Below are positions 1 to 8,192 of a stretch of 64,000 bases of DNA, piece after piece. Source of the stretch: JBCBCP01 sp039817385 (GTDB lineage Bacteria > Pseudomonadota > Alphaproteobacteria > Rhodobacterales > Rhodobacteraceae). The stretch is from the NCBI GenBank assembly GCA_039817385.1, contig JBCBVY010000007.1, forward strand, positions 225,461 through 289,460. The letters are read 5' to 3'. Under the pieces are notes generated by a model. It ran no database searches. It worked only from the letters and a program-made list of their open reading frames with translations, and was not told the origin of the DNA. The position numbers were made by a program, and so were the translations under genes. Position 1 is the stretch's first letter. Every line of letters starts with the position of its first letter.

Positions 1-66
1 GATTCACCTTGTGGCCGGGGGTTGATCCCAAGGGCCGCTGCGCGGATTCGGTTTTATTTTGCTGAT

Positions 67-116
67 GAGGGGTTTCACCCCTCAAACTCCCCAACATATT
101 TTTGGCCAGAAGAAGG
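67..116 (+). repeat. Interspersed hairpin element, copy 1
   Basis: A 17-base hairpin (GAGGGG-TTTCA-CCCCTC) is followed by a T-rich stretch and TTTTTGGCCAGAAGAAGG. The same layout, a GC hairpin then TTTTTGGAACAGAGAAG, occurs at 8975-9015 and 39486-39530. It lies just past the stop of the DUF1638 gene and points the other way. It may act as a terminator for a plus-strand gene left of the window. The left edge (1-66) shows no gene I can support. Confidence 0.5.
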
Positions 117-752
117 TCAGAGGTTGCCGAGTTCTTTTGCGAGGTCGCCATAGCCGGTGAAGCGGCGCTCAAAGGCGAGGCCAAGCGTTTCAGCAGCCGC
201 ACGGGCTTTTTCGGTCAGCGCCGGGTCCTCAGTCTGGGCCTGGTAGACCAGCTTCGTGTAGTTGCCGAAATACATGTCCCGCAGCTCCGGGTGGCGGTCG
301 AGGCCCATTGGCTTGAGGATGAACGCCTCGAACTGGCGCACGAGGAAATCGGTCAGGTAGAAGGTGGTGATTTCGTCCTCGGCGATCTCAGCAAACCGAT
401 CATTGCCTTCGAAAAAGCTGTAGCAATGCGGGCCGGGGATCATCTGCACGCCCATCTCCGCGCAAGCTGCCTCCAGCAGGCCCCCGGTGCCGCAATCGGC
501 GTAGACAACGAAGATATCCGCGTAGTCGGCGCGGTGTTTGGCGACGGCCTTGCGGACCTCTTCAGTGATCTTTTCGGGGTAGAGGTGGTATTTGGCGGGC
601 AGGCAGGTGAGGTCCAGGTGATCCCAGCCGTTCATCGCCTTGAGCGCAAGGATCTCGCGGGCCAGCGCGCCGCACGCGATCAGCAGGATGCGGCCGCCTG
701 CGTTGTGAGCCAGCCCGTGTTCGGTCAGCTGCTGATCGGTAATCGCGCTCAT
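117..752 (-). CDS. DUF1638 domain protein, probable methionine-synthase accessory
   Basis: 211 residues, about the normal length for DUF1638. The protein has the family's ACG near residue 27 and a YADCGTGG stretch near residue 105, whose cysteines could bind a metal or cofactor. It is the last gene of a corrinoid protein - GNAT - DUF1638 run and overlaps the GNAT gene by four bases (ATGA). DUF1638 genes often sit beside corrinoid methyltransferase components. From memory, genetics in Phaeobacter linked a member to a multi-part B12-dependent methionine synthase. Its biochemical role is not known from sequence. Confidence 0.8.
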   Translation of the reverse strand: MSAITDQQLTEHGLAHNAGGRILLIACGALAREILALKAMNGWDHLDLTCLPAKYHLYPEKITEEVRKAVAKHRADYADIFVVYADCGTGGLLEAACAEMGVQMIPGPHCYSFFEGNDRFAEIAEDEITTFYLTDFLVRQFEAFILKPMGLDRHPELRDMYFGNYTKLVYQAQTEDPALTEKARAAAETLGLAFERRFTGYGDLAKELGNL

Positions 753-1162
753 GTCAGGGCCTTGGTGAACATCGCGATGTGGCTGCCTTCACGCGCCCAT
801 CCGAGCGATGCGTAAAAGCCGAGCGCCTCTTCGGTGGGATCGGCGAGCACCCAGATTTCCGTGCAACCAAGGCTGCGGGCGTGCGTTTCTGCGGCGAGGA
901 TCAGTGCGGTGGCGATGCCTTGGCGGCGGGCTCTTGCGTCGACGCCCAACTCGTTGATCCAGAAGGCGCGAGGCTTGTCCGGATGAATGTAGTCCAGCGC
1001 GGAGAGGAACCCCAATGGCCTCCCGTATGGCGCAACGAACAGATGATGCCGCGGATCGCTTAGGAATTCCGCGGTTGTGGCCGCATCGGGCGGGCCATCG
1101 AAAAGGTGGCCCGCGCCGAGGATCAGGTCGAGGTCATCTGGCGTGGCGCGCCGGACCTCCAT
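749..1162 (-). CDS. GNAT family N-acetyltransferase
   Basis: 137 residues forming a single GNAT domain. The acetyl-CoA pyrophosphate-binding motif A is visible as RRQGIATAL near residue 80, followed by a typical C-terminal EEALGFYASLGW segment. It lies six bases after the corrinoid gene and overlaps DUF1638 by four bases, so all three are probably co-transcribed. The substrate cannot be inferred. It may be a passenger in the methionine-synthase operon. Confidence 0.85.
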   Translation of the reverse strand: MEVRRATPDDLDLILGAGHLFDGPPDAATTAEFLSDPRHHLFVAPYGRPLGFLSALDYIHPDKPRAFWINELGVDARARRQGIATALILAAETHARSLGCTEIWVLADPTEEALGFYASLGWAREGSHIAMFTKALT

Positions 1163-1168
1163 GATGGG

Positions 1169-1870
1169 CTAGCCCACAGCCATCTGGTTGTGCTTGCGGG
1201 CGACGAATTCCTTGGCCGTTTCAACCGCCACAGCCGCGTCGCGGCAATAGGCGTCGGCGCCGATGGCTTTGCCGAATTCTTCGTTCAGGGGCGCGCCGCC
1301 GACCAGCACGATGTAATCGTCGCGCTTGCCTTGTTCGACCATCGTGTCGATCACGACTTTCATATAGGGCATCGTCGTGGTCAGCAGGGCCGACATGCCG
1401 AGGATGTCCGGCTCTTCAGTCTCAAGCGCTTCCATGTAGGTCTCAACCGGGTTGTTGATGCCAAGGTCCACGACCTCAAAGCCAGCGCCTTCCATCATCA
1501 TCGACACGAGGTTCTTGCCGATGTCGTGGATGTCGCCCTTCACCGTCCCAATCACCATCTTGCCCACGCGGGGTGCACCGGTCTCCGCCAGCAGCGGCTT
1601 CAGGATCGCCATGCCGCCCTTCATCGCGTTGGCCGCCAGCAGCACTTCGGGCACAAAGAGGATGCCGTCGCGGAAATCCGCGCCGACGATTGTCATGCCG
1701 CCCACCAGCGCCTTTGTCAGGATGTCATAGGGCGCCCAGCCGCGCTCCAGAAGGATGTTGACCCCTTCCTCGATCTCTTCTTTTAGACCGTCGTAGAGAT
1801 CGTCGAACATCTGCTGAACAAGCTCTTCGTCATCGAGCTCGGAGAGGATGATGTCGTCTTCGTCTGCCAT
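1169..1870 (-). CDS. Corrinoid (B12-binding) methyltransferase protein
   Basis: 233 residues with two domains: an N-terminal helical B12-binding cap (about 1-90) and a Rossmann-like B12-binding domain (about 95-220). The cobalt-ligating signature DIHDIGKNL (DxHxxG) lies near residue 115, followed by an SALLTTT serine motif and a VLVGGAPL loop. The protein therefore carries methylcobalamin and passes methyl groups between partner enzymes. Because a homocysteine methyltransferase and DUF1638 are nearby, I infer it is the corrinoid subunit of a split methionine synthase, not an MttB/MtbC methylamine system. No MttB-type gene is present here. The folate-binding and reactivation modules are not in the window. 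Confidence 0.88.
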   Translation of the reverse strand: MADEDDIILSELDDEELVQQMFDDLYDGLKEEIEEGVNILLERGWAPYDILTKALVGGMTIVGADFRDGILFVPEVLLAANAMKGGMAILKPLLAETGAPRVGKMVIGTVKGDIHDIGKNLVSMMMEGAGFEVVDLGINNPVETYMEALETEEPDILGMSALLTTTMPYMKVVIDTMVEQGKRDDYIVLVGGAPLNEEFGKAIGADAYCRDAAVAVETAKEFVARKHNQMAVG

Positions 1871-2016
1871 TGTCCGTCCTTTTCAAGGCCGCTGCGTGGG
1901 GGCGTTGCGCTTTAGTCTGAATGCAGTTGTGTACGGGGTTCTACTGTCGAAATAGCGACATGCGCGGCGCGGTGCGCGACGCATGGCTTGGTTTTGTCGC
2001 GGTTCTTGTTGGCAAT

Positions 2017-2031
2017 GTTCCGCAAATGTTC
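2017..2031 (+). promoter_or_regulatory. Candidate LexA (SOS) box
   Basis: The sequence reads GTTC-CGCAAAT-GTTC, an exact match to the GTTC-N7-GTTC direct repeat bound by alphaproteobacterial LexA. It ends 12 bases before the proposed ATG of the radical SAM gene, where a bound repressor would block transcription or initiation. It also lies in the upstream region of the divergent corrinoid gene, though 147 bases away from that start. Confidence 0.6.
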
Positions 2032-2043
2032 TATTTTCCGCCC

Positions 2044-3120
2044 ATGACAACGCGGGGATATGTGGCGCGCGCGAAGGGGCGCGGGGCGGGCAGTAACGCG
2101 CCCGGGCGGTTCGAGGCGTTCGGCCGCGAGGCGGCGGATGATGGCTGGGATGCGGGCGACGATCTGCCCCCCTTGCGCACCGAGGTGCAGGAGGAACGGC
2201 CCCGTTCGCTTATCACCTATAACCGCTCGCCAGATCTGCCGTTTGACCGGTCGATCAATGTCTACCGCGGCTGCGAGCATGGCTGTGTCTACTGCTTTGC
2301 CCGGCCCAGCCATGCCTATCTGGGCCTGTCGCCGGGGCTGGATTTTGAGACGCGGCTGATCGCACGGCCCGCAGCGCCGCAGGTGCTGGAGCGGGAGCTT
2401 GCCGCCAAGCGCTACCGTGTCGCGCCGATTGCGATGGGGACAAATACCGATCCCTACCAGCCGATTGAACGGAGCTATGGCATCACACGCGCCTGTCTTA
2501 AGGTGCTGAGCGCGGCGCAGCATCCGGTTGCGATTGTCACCAAGGGCACGCTCATTGAGCGGGATATCGACATACTGTCGGACATGGCGCGGCGCGGGCT
2601 GGCCCGGGTTGGCATATCGGTCACGACGCTTGATGCGACGCTGTCCCGGGCGATGGAGCCCCGCGTGCCAATGCCCGCACGGCGGTTGCAGATGATCGAG
2701 CGGCTGGCGCGGGCGGGGGTGCCGGTGCGCGTCATGGCCTCGCCCCTGGTGCCCGCGCTGACCGATCCGGAGCTTGAGGCGATCCTGACGGCAGGCAAGG
2801 CGGCGGGGGCGCGCTCGGCCAGCTGGATCATGCTGCGGCTGCCGCGCGAGGTCTCCGGCCTCTGGCGGGACTGGCTGGAGGATGCTTACCCGGACCGGGC
2901 CGCGCGGGTGATGGCGCGGCTGCGCGAGATGCACGGCGGGCAGGACTATGACGCCCAGTGGCACAAGCGGATGCGCGGCGCGGGCGCCTATGCAGAGATA
3001 ATCGCGGCGCGGTTTGAGGTCGCCGTCAAGCGTTTGGGGCTGCGCACCGCACTGCCCGCAATGCGCAATGACCTTTTCCGCCCGCCGGTTTTGCCCGGGG
3101 GGCAGATGACGCTGCTCTAG
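2044..3120 (+). CDS. PA0069-family radical SAM protein
   Basis: 358 residues from the chosen ATG. An upstream ATG at 1921 would add 41 residues that do not look like the family and would place the SOS box inside the gene. The CxxxCxxC cluster motif appears as CEHGCVYCFARP near residue 75, flanked by SINVYRGCEHG and the conserved AMGTNTDPYQPIE. This family resembles spore photoproduct lyase (SplB) in its core, but its reaction is unknown. The LexA box directly upstream suggests DNA-damage induction. It is transcribed opposite to its neighbours and is a single-gene unit. Confidence 0.85.
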   Translation: MTTRGYVARAKGRGAGSNAPGRFEAFGREAADDGWDAGDDLPPLRTEVQEERPRSLITYNRSPDLPFDRSINVYRGCEHGCVYCFARPSHAYLGLSPGLDFETRLIARPAAPQVLERELAAKRYRVAPIAMGTNTDPYQPIERSYGITRACLKVLSAAQHPVAIVTKGTLIERDIDILSDMARRGLARVGISVTTLDATLSRAMEPRVPMPARRLQMIERLARAGVPVRVMASPLVPALTDPELEAILTAGKAAGARSASWIMLRLPREVSGLWRDWLEDAYPDRAARVMARLREMHGGQDYDAQWHKRMRGAGAYAEIIAARFEVAVKRLGLRTALPAMRNDLFRPPVLPGGQMTLL

Positions 3121-3122
3121 GC

Positions 3123-4154
3123 TCATGCGGCGCGGCGGCGACCCCGGCGGCCGCGTTTCGCGCCGCCCCCACCGCCGCCGCAGCACCCGTCGGTTCCGTC
3201 ACTGTCGGAGCTGAAGGCGCCCAGCTTGGCGGCGATTTCATCGAGCTCAGGCGCGGCGCCAACAGGGCGCGTGTCGAGCGCGTCGCGCATGGACCGCAGG
3301 TGCTCGGGCAGGGTCCCGCAGCAGCCGCCGATGATGCGGGCGCCCGCATTGCGCGCCATTTCGGCATAGTCCGCCATCAACTCGGGCGTGCCGTCATACA
3401 AGATTGCGCCATCAACATATTTCGGGATGCCGGCGTTGGCTTTGGCGATGATTGGCGTGTCGGTCCCGGTCTTGGCAAAGCCCAGAACGGTGCGCAGCAG
3501 GTCAGAGGCGCCGGTGCCGCAATTGGCCCCAAAGGCCAGCGGCGGGTTGTCCAGGGCGGCCACGTGGGCGACCATATCGGTGCTCGTCACGCCCATCATG
3601 GTGCGGCCTGCGGTGTCGAAACTCATCGTGCCGACCCAATCAAGGCCCGCCCGGTCGAAGCCTTCGGCGGCCGCGGCGTATTCTTCGGGGGCGGAGATCG
3701 TCTCAAGCCAGCCGATATCGGCGCCGCCTTCCTTTAGGCCCTCGGCGGCCTCGTGAAACATCTCGACCGCCAGCGCGTGGGACAACTCACCCACGGGCTC
3801 CATGATTTCCCCGGTGGGGCCGACAGATCCCGCAACGATCACCGTGCGCCCCGCCGTATCTGCAACCTCGCGTCCGATTTCGGCGCTGATCCGGGCGAGG
3901 GCACGGGTTTTCTTTTCCGCGCCGTGCAGTTTCAGCCGCGATGCGTTGGCCCCGAAGGAGTTGGTCAGAAAAACATCAGATCCATTTTCGGTCGCGTAGC
4001 GGTACAGCGCGGCGATGCGGTCCGGGTGCGTTTCGTTCCAAAGCTCCGGCGCGTCGCCCGATTCCAGCCCCATCGCGAAAAGATTGGTGCCCGTCGCGCC
4101 ATCCGCGAGCAACGTTCCGCGGTCGGCGAGCAATTTCATCAGGGGGTTTGTCAT
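3123..4154 (-). CDS. Homocysteine S-methyltransferase (split methionine synthase / BHMT-like)
   Basis: 343 residues. The TIM-barrel homocysteine methyltransferase domain covers about residues 5-295. It starts with LLADGATGTNL and holds the three zinc cysteines: one in GANCGTG and two in GGCCGTLPEH. It transfers a methyl group to homocysteine. Annotation pipelines would call it betaine-homocysteine methyltransferase. With a corrinoid protein and DUF1638 protein 1.3 kb away, a role as the homocysteine module of methionine synthase is at least as likely. The C-terminus is odd: a CCGGGGGG run and then a basic KRGRRGRRR tail. It follows the MprF-like gene by 31 bases on the same strand. Confidence 0.82.
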   Translation of the reverse strand: MTNPLMKLLADRGTLLADGATGTNLFAMGLESGDAPELWNETHPDRIAALYRYATENGSDVFLTNSFGANASRLKLHGAEKKTRALARISAEIGREVADTAGRTVIVAGSVGPTGEIMEPVGELSHALAVEMFHEAAEGLKEGGADIGWLETISAPEEYAAAAEGFDRAGLDWVGTMSFDTAGRTMMGVTSTDMVAHVAALDNPPLAFGANCGTGASDLLRTVLGFAKTGTDTPIIAKANAGIPKYVDGAILYDGTPELMADYAEMARNAGARIIGGCCGTLPEHLRSMRDALDTRPVGAAPELDEIAAKLGAFSSDSDGTDGCCGGGGGGAKRGRRGRRRAA

Positions 4155-4185
4155 CGAGCGATCCTTTCACGACTGAGGATGTATG

Positions 4186-6075
4186 TCATGCCGCCTTGCG
4201 TGAGGCTAACTCATATTCATCAACATCTTTATGTGTTTTCTGCATGTCCGGCGCCGCCAGCGGTGCGGGCCTGTGGATTTCGCGGGCGATGTCTGCGAGG
4301 CCGAGCGCCAGCGAAAGCGGCCCCGGCGCGGCCACGTAGCGGGGTGACCAGGTCGGCGCAAAGCTCGACTTGAACTGGCGCAGGCCTGCGTCACCGGACC
4401 GGGCAACGGCCCAGCGGCTCAGCGCGCGCCATAGCCTGCTGGCAGGATCAGGGCAGGCGATGTTTGCCGCAAGGCTGAGGCGGGTGGCGCCGGCGCCGCG
4501 GGCGGCGTCGATTCCGGCCTGGACAAGGGCGTGCATCGTGCCGTCCGGCGCATCGGCGGTGCTGCGCATCAGGTCGAGGCACCAGTCGCCTGTGGCGACA
4601 TGGAAGGTGACGAAAGCAACAGGTTTTCCGCCGCAATGTGCCACGGCAACCCATTGGTTTTCAACGTAGTCTTGTGAATACCGGCCCATTGTGCCGCCGC
4701 GCGCCGTGCCGCATCGCGCCTGCCATGCCGCGTCGATCTGCGCGAGGGCGGGCGCGGGGGGCGCAACGTCGGGCATCACACGGATCCCGGCCTTGGCCGC
4801 GCTGCGCAGTTTGCGGCGCAGGCGCGCGCGGGCGGGCGCGTTGAGGTCGTAGGGGTCGAGGTTCAGCACAGCGTCATCGGCTGTGTGCAGCACCCGCCAG
4901 CCGCGCGCTCGGGCCCGGTGCGCCATCCGGGCGGTGCATTTGTAGACCACGGGGATGCGGTCGCTGCAGCGCGCGGCGCGCTGCAAGGCGTCAAGCGCAG
5001 CGGCGGCAGAGCCACGCGGTGGGTCACAAAGGGCCGTCAGCGTTTGTGCCGTGGGCCAGACCGCCAGCCAGCCATCGGCCGTCGGCTCAAGTCGCCCTCC
5101 GTTTTGTGCAATCACGCCGACCTCCGCGCGCGGCGCGTGGGACAGGATCGCGCGCGTGTCGGGGACTGTGGCACGCACCGGCCCTGGCAGCGGTCGGATC
5201 AGCGCCAGCATCCCCAGGGCCGCGGGCAGCGCGTAGTAGACCAGTCGGAATGCCGCGATGCTGCCTAGGACCTGCGCCTCTGGCAAGCCGGGCAACAGCG
5301 CCAGCAGCATCAGTTCGAACGGTCCTATGCCGCCAGGTGTGTTGGAGATGAGGGCCGCGCCAAGGGCAAGCAGGAACAGCGGGAAGAAAACGGTAAATCC
5401 CACGTCCGTCCCAGGTGGCAGAAGCACATACAGCGCCAGCGCGGCAAAACCCGTGTCGATGGCGGCAAGGCACACCAACATCGCGCAGGCGCGCAGGCTG
5501 GGCCAGCGGACGCGCACGCGGCCAATGGACAGCACCGGGCGCAGGGTCATCAACGCGGCGGCCCCAGCAAGGCTCAGCAGAATCAGTGCTGCGGGCAAAT
5601 GGGTCCACGGGGGGCTGGGCAGGAGCACGCAAGCCAGCGCGGCGACGACGCACCACGCGACAAGAAAGCTGACAGAGACAAAACCCGAAAGCGCCGCCGC
5701 ACCGCGCAGGCCCAGGCCGGGAAAAAGGCGCCAGCGCACCAGCGCGCTTGTCAGCATCGCACATCCCAGAGCCTGCCCCAGAGCGATGGCCGCGCCGCCT
5801 GCGATGCGGGCGGAAGCAGGATCTATACCGGTGCGCAGGTGGCGATGCGCGACCGCGTCATAGCGGCCAACGGCCCAGAAGCTGGCGGCTGTGGCCGCTA
5901 GGGCAAGGCCCCACGCGGTTCCGGGAACATCCGCCACTTGCGCCGCGACCCGCGCAGCCATGTCCGCCGTAAGGTAAGGGCCAAGCGCCCAGACACACAG
6001 GCCAAGCACCAGCAAAGACGGCACGGCCCGCACGGACTGCACGCGCATAAAGCGCCACGTCGCGTGTGTTATCAT
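4186..6075 (-). CDS. MprF-like phosphatidylglycerol aminoacyltransferase/flippase
   Basis: 629 residues. The N-terminal half (about 1-300) has about eight hydrophobic segments, including the conserved NTPGGIGPFELMLL loop of the MprF/UPF0104 flippase region. The C-terminal half (about 330-600) is a DUF2156 GNAT-fold synthetase domain with ARARGWRVLHTADDAVLNL and MHALVQAGIDAARGAGATRLSLA. Such proteins add an amino acid (Lys, Ala or Orn) to membrane lipid from aminoacyl-tRNA and flip it across the inner membrane. It is shorter than Gram-positive MprF (about 840 residues), lacking several N-terminal helices. The amino acid used cannot be told from sequence. Confidence 0.8.
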   Translation of the reverse strand: MITHATWRFMRVQSVRAVPSLLVLGLCVWALGPYLTADMAARVAAQVADVPGTAWGLALAATAASFWAVGRYDAVAHRHLRTGIDPASARIAGGAAIALGQALGCAMLTSALVRWRLFPGLGLRGAAALSGFVSVSFLVAWCVVAALACVLLPSPPWTHLPAALILLSLAGAAALMTLRPVLSIGRVRVRWPSLRACAMLVCLAAIDTGFAALALYVLLPPGTDVGFTVFFPLFLLALGAALISNTPGGIGPFELMLLALLPGLPEAQVLGSIAAFRLVYYALPAALGMLALIRPLPGPVRATVPDTRAILSHAPRAEVGVIAQNGGRLEPTADGWLAVWPTAQTLTALCDPPRGSAAAALDALQRAARCSDRIPVVYKCTARMAHRARARGWRVLHTADDAVLNLDPYDLNAPARARLRRKLRSAAKAGIRVMPDVAPPAPALAQIDAAWQARCGTARGGTMGRYSQDYVENQWVAVAHCGGKPVAFVTFHVATGDWCLDLMRSTADAPDGTMHALVQAGIDAARGAGATRLSLAANIACPDPASRLWRALSRWAVARSGDAGLRQFKSSFAPTWSPRYVAAPGPLSLALGLADIAREIHRPAPLAAPDMQKTHKDVDEYELASRKAA

Positions 6076-6188
6076 GGTGCCCCCGCCGCTGCCCGCCTTA
6101 GGGCAGTCTAGGGCAGGGGCCTCAGCGGGCCGTTAACGGGCGCCGCAACTGCGCGCCGAAAATCCGTGCAATTCGGCGCAAATGGCGC

Positions 6189-6518
6189 TTAGTCGACCTC
6201 GTTCAGGATCTGCGCCTTGGCCTCGGCCATCAGCTCGGCCATCTTGGTGCGGATCGTCGCCTCATCGGCCTTGTCGCCCAGATCGCCCGCGACCTTGCGG
6301 TAGACATCCTCATGGCCCGCCTCTTCGAAGTCGGCCTTCACCACTTCCTTGGCGTATTCATCGGCGGCATCACCGGTCTTGCCCATCAGCTCCGCAGCCC
6401 AAAGGCCCAGCAGCTTGTTGCGCCGCGCCTCGGCCTTGAACTGCATTTCTGCATCGTGGGCATACTTGTTTTCAAAGGCGTTTTCGCGGTCGTCGAACGT
6501 GCTCATGTGGTCCTCCAA
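6189..6518 (-). CDS. F1-ATPase inhibitor zeta subunit (DUF1476)
   Basis: 109 residues, typical for this all-helical family. It opens with the characteristic MSTFDDRENAFENKYAHDAEMQFKAEARRNKLLGLWAAE. In Paracoccus denitrificans the DUF1476 protein is the zeta subunit, which blocks ATP hydrolysis by F1Fo-ATPase through its N-terminal inhibitory segment. The gene stands alone, with no ATP synthase genes in the window, as is usual for zeta. Confidence 0.85.
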   Translation of the reverse strand: MEDHMSTFDDRENAFENKYAHDAEMQFKAEARRNKLLGLWAAELMGKTGDAADEYAKEVVKADFEEAGHEDVYRKVAGDLGDKADEATIRTKMAELMAEAKAQILNEVD

Positions 6519-6672
6519 TCGTCCGGGGAGCGGTCGGCGCCAAGATACGCGCCGCGCGGGCGATTTCCTAGGCAGAATCGGGTTGCTTGCCCGCCATGCT
6601 TGGGCGACCTTTCGCCACGGACGCGCAGGCTGCGTTCATCAGGCAACATCAATCGAGCAAAGCGAGTAAACA

Positions 6673-7122
6673 ATGGCCCTTTTTTCCCGTCTGCGCGGTG
6701 GCAGCTCCGCCCCCGACACGACAATCGCCCGCGCGGTTCTGGCGCCCGCGGTCCTGACAATGGCCGCCGATGGCAGCATCGACCAGTCGGAGACGACGCA
6801 GCTGGCGAATATGTGCATGTTCTCGCCCATCTTTGCGCCGCTGGGCGGGGATGGCGTGTCCAAGCTGATTGCCGATATCCTGACGGACCTGCAAAAACGC
6901 GGCGCCGATGCTGTGATCACAGAGGCGGTCCAAACGCTCAGCCCCGCCCTGCGCGAGACGTCCTTCTGCTTTGCGATGCGCGTCGCGATGGCCGACGGGG
7001 TGATGGACGAGGGCGAGAAGAACGCGCTGTCAGGCACCGCGTCGCGGATGGAGCTGCCGCAAGAGGTGTTCCAGCAGATCATCACCGTGGTCGGCATGAT
7101 GCAGCGCCCGGCCACCGCATGA
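6673..7122 (+). CDS. TerB-like domain protein
   Basis: 149 residues. The sequence shows two TerB half-repeats with acidic clusters: AADGSIDQSE near residue 38 and VAMADGVMDEGEKNAL near residue 105, each matching the MADGxxxxxE metal-binding signature. It has no signal peptide or membrane segment. Its stop overlaps the next gene's start (ATGA), so the two are translationally coupled. TerB domains occur in tellurite-resistance and other stress systems. No other ter gene is nearby, so function is open. Confidence 0.75.
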   Translation: MALFSRLRGGSSAPDTTIARAVLAPAVLTMAADGSIDQSETTQLANMCMFSPIFAPLGGDGVSKLIADILTDLQKRGADAVITEAVQTLSPALRETSFCFAMRVAMADGVMDEGEKNALSGTASRMELPQEVFQQIITVVGMMQRPATA

Positions 7123-8108
7123 GCGCGCCGGAAAACGCGACCGACGAGGAGCGGAAAACCCCGCTTTTCGACATCTACGTGATGCTGGAGGAGCCCTTGC
7201 AGTTCAGCACAGGAGAGATCGAGGCGGCGCTGCTGGAGGATTACCCAATGCTGGATATCAACGGGGTCGATCCGGACGGGCCGCTGAACATAGCCTGTGA
7301 CACGGATCAATTTGTGACGTCACCAATGCTCATGACCGCGAAGGGGGACGACGCGCATTTCGTGACCTTGGTGCGCGTTCCCGGCTACGGCACGTGGGAT
7401 CCGGCGCAGATTCCGGCGCGGCAGTCCATCCAGGTGCCCGACCTTGCGGACCGACTGGCGCGCAACCGCAGCTATATCTGCGTCTCCGCCGGGGCCAAGG
7501 ACGACACGCCGCTTGAACGCTTCCGTGCGGCGCGGCGGGCGACCTGCGTGGCGGCGCTGTTCTGCAAGCTGCCCGGCGCGGTCGCGGTTTATTGGCAGAC
7601 GGGGGATCACTTTCTGACGCCCGAGGCGGTCGTTTCGGCTGCGGACAAGGCCATCAGCGACAGCTACCCGATGATGGAATGGTGCGGCTTGCAGCTGGGC
7701 CAGGATGCTGAACGTGGGGTGAGCCAGGCACTGTCGGTGGGTCTGAACGCGCTTGGCGGGTTCGAGATCAGCTTTGCCGCGGCCCCCGTGCCACTGGGCG
7801 ACGCGGCAAACCACGTGCTGACCACCGCCACCATGCTGCTGGAGCTGGGGCACGACTTCAGCGACGGGGACACGCTGGGCGTTGAAGGCCAGGCGCCAGA
7901 GGAGTCGATCCGGCTACGCTTTGTGCCTGAAGGCACAAACGGGTCGACCTGTGACACCTGGCTTCTGGTGCATCCGCAAAGCCCGGTGGACGCCGATGAG
8001 CTTGTCGGGCCAAGCGGGTCCGTGCCCGCCCCGCCGGGGCAGAGCGAAGAGCGGCGCTCCGACATGGGCTTCTTCAAGCGGATGATCCGGGGCAAGCGGG
8101 ACAGCTAG
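7119..8108 (+). CDS. DUF4261-like protein of unknown function
   Basis: 329 residues from the ATG that overlaps the TerB stop. A much longer open frame runs upstream, but it lies over other genes and is not coding. The middle part (YICVSAGAKDDTPLERFRAARRATCVAALFCKLPGAVAVYW) and the later LGGFEISFAAAPVPLGDAANHVLTTATMLLELGHDFSDGDTLG resemble the DUF4261 layout, in which a second half follows a gvyW segment. The C-terminal 60 residues are Pro/Ser-rich and end in a basic MIRGKRDS tail. Function is unknown; coupling to TerB suggests they act together. Confidence 0.55.
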   Translation: MSAPENATDEERKTPLFDIYVMLEEPLQFSTGEIEAALLEDYPMLDINGVDPDGPLNIACDTDQFVTSPMLMTAKGDDAHFVTLVRVPGYGTWDPAQIPARQSIQVPDLADRLARNRSYICVSAGAKDDTPLERFRAARRATCVAALFCKLPGAVAVYWQTGDHFLTPEAVVSAADKAISDSYPMMEWCGLQLGQDAERGVSQALSVGLNALGGFEISFAAAPVPLGDAANHVLTTATMLLELGHDFSDGDTLGVEGQAPEESIRLRFVPEGTNGSTCDTWLLVHPQSPVDADELVGPSGSVPAPPGQSEERRSDMGFFKRMIRGKRDS

Positions 8109-8192
8109 CTGCGCTTGGCAAGGGGGCGCGCTTGGACTAAAGGGGCGCTACCCGCGTCCGGCGCGGCCCCTCTGACGCGAAAGGCCCAGCTT

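Noticed and set aside
1169..1870. Trimethylamine or glycine-betaine methyltransferase system
   Set aside because: The corrinoid protein fits, but no MttB-family methyltransferase is nearby; homocysteine methyltransferase and DUF1638 favour methionine synthase.
1871..2016. Possible SAM or SAH riboswitch before the corrinoid gene
   Set aside because: I could not find the conserved core of SAM-II, SAM-V or SAH riboswitches in the leader; a covariance search would decide.
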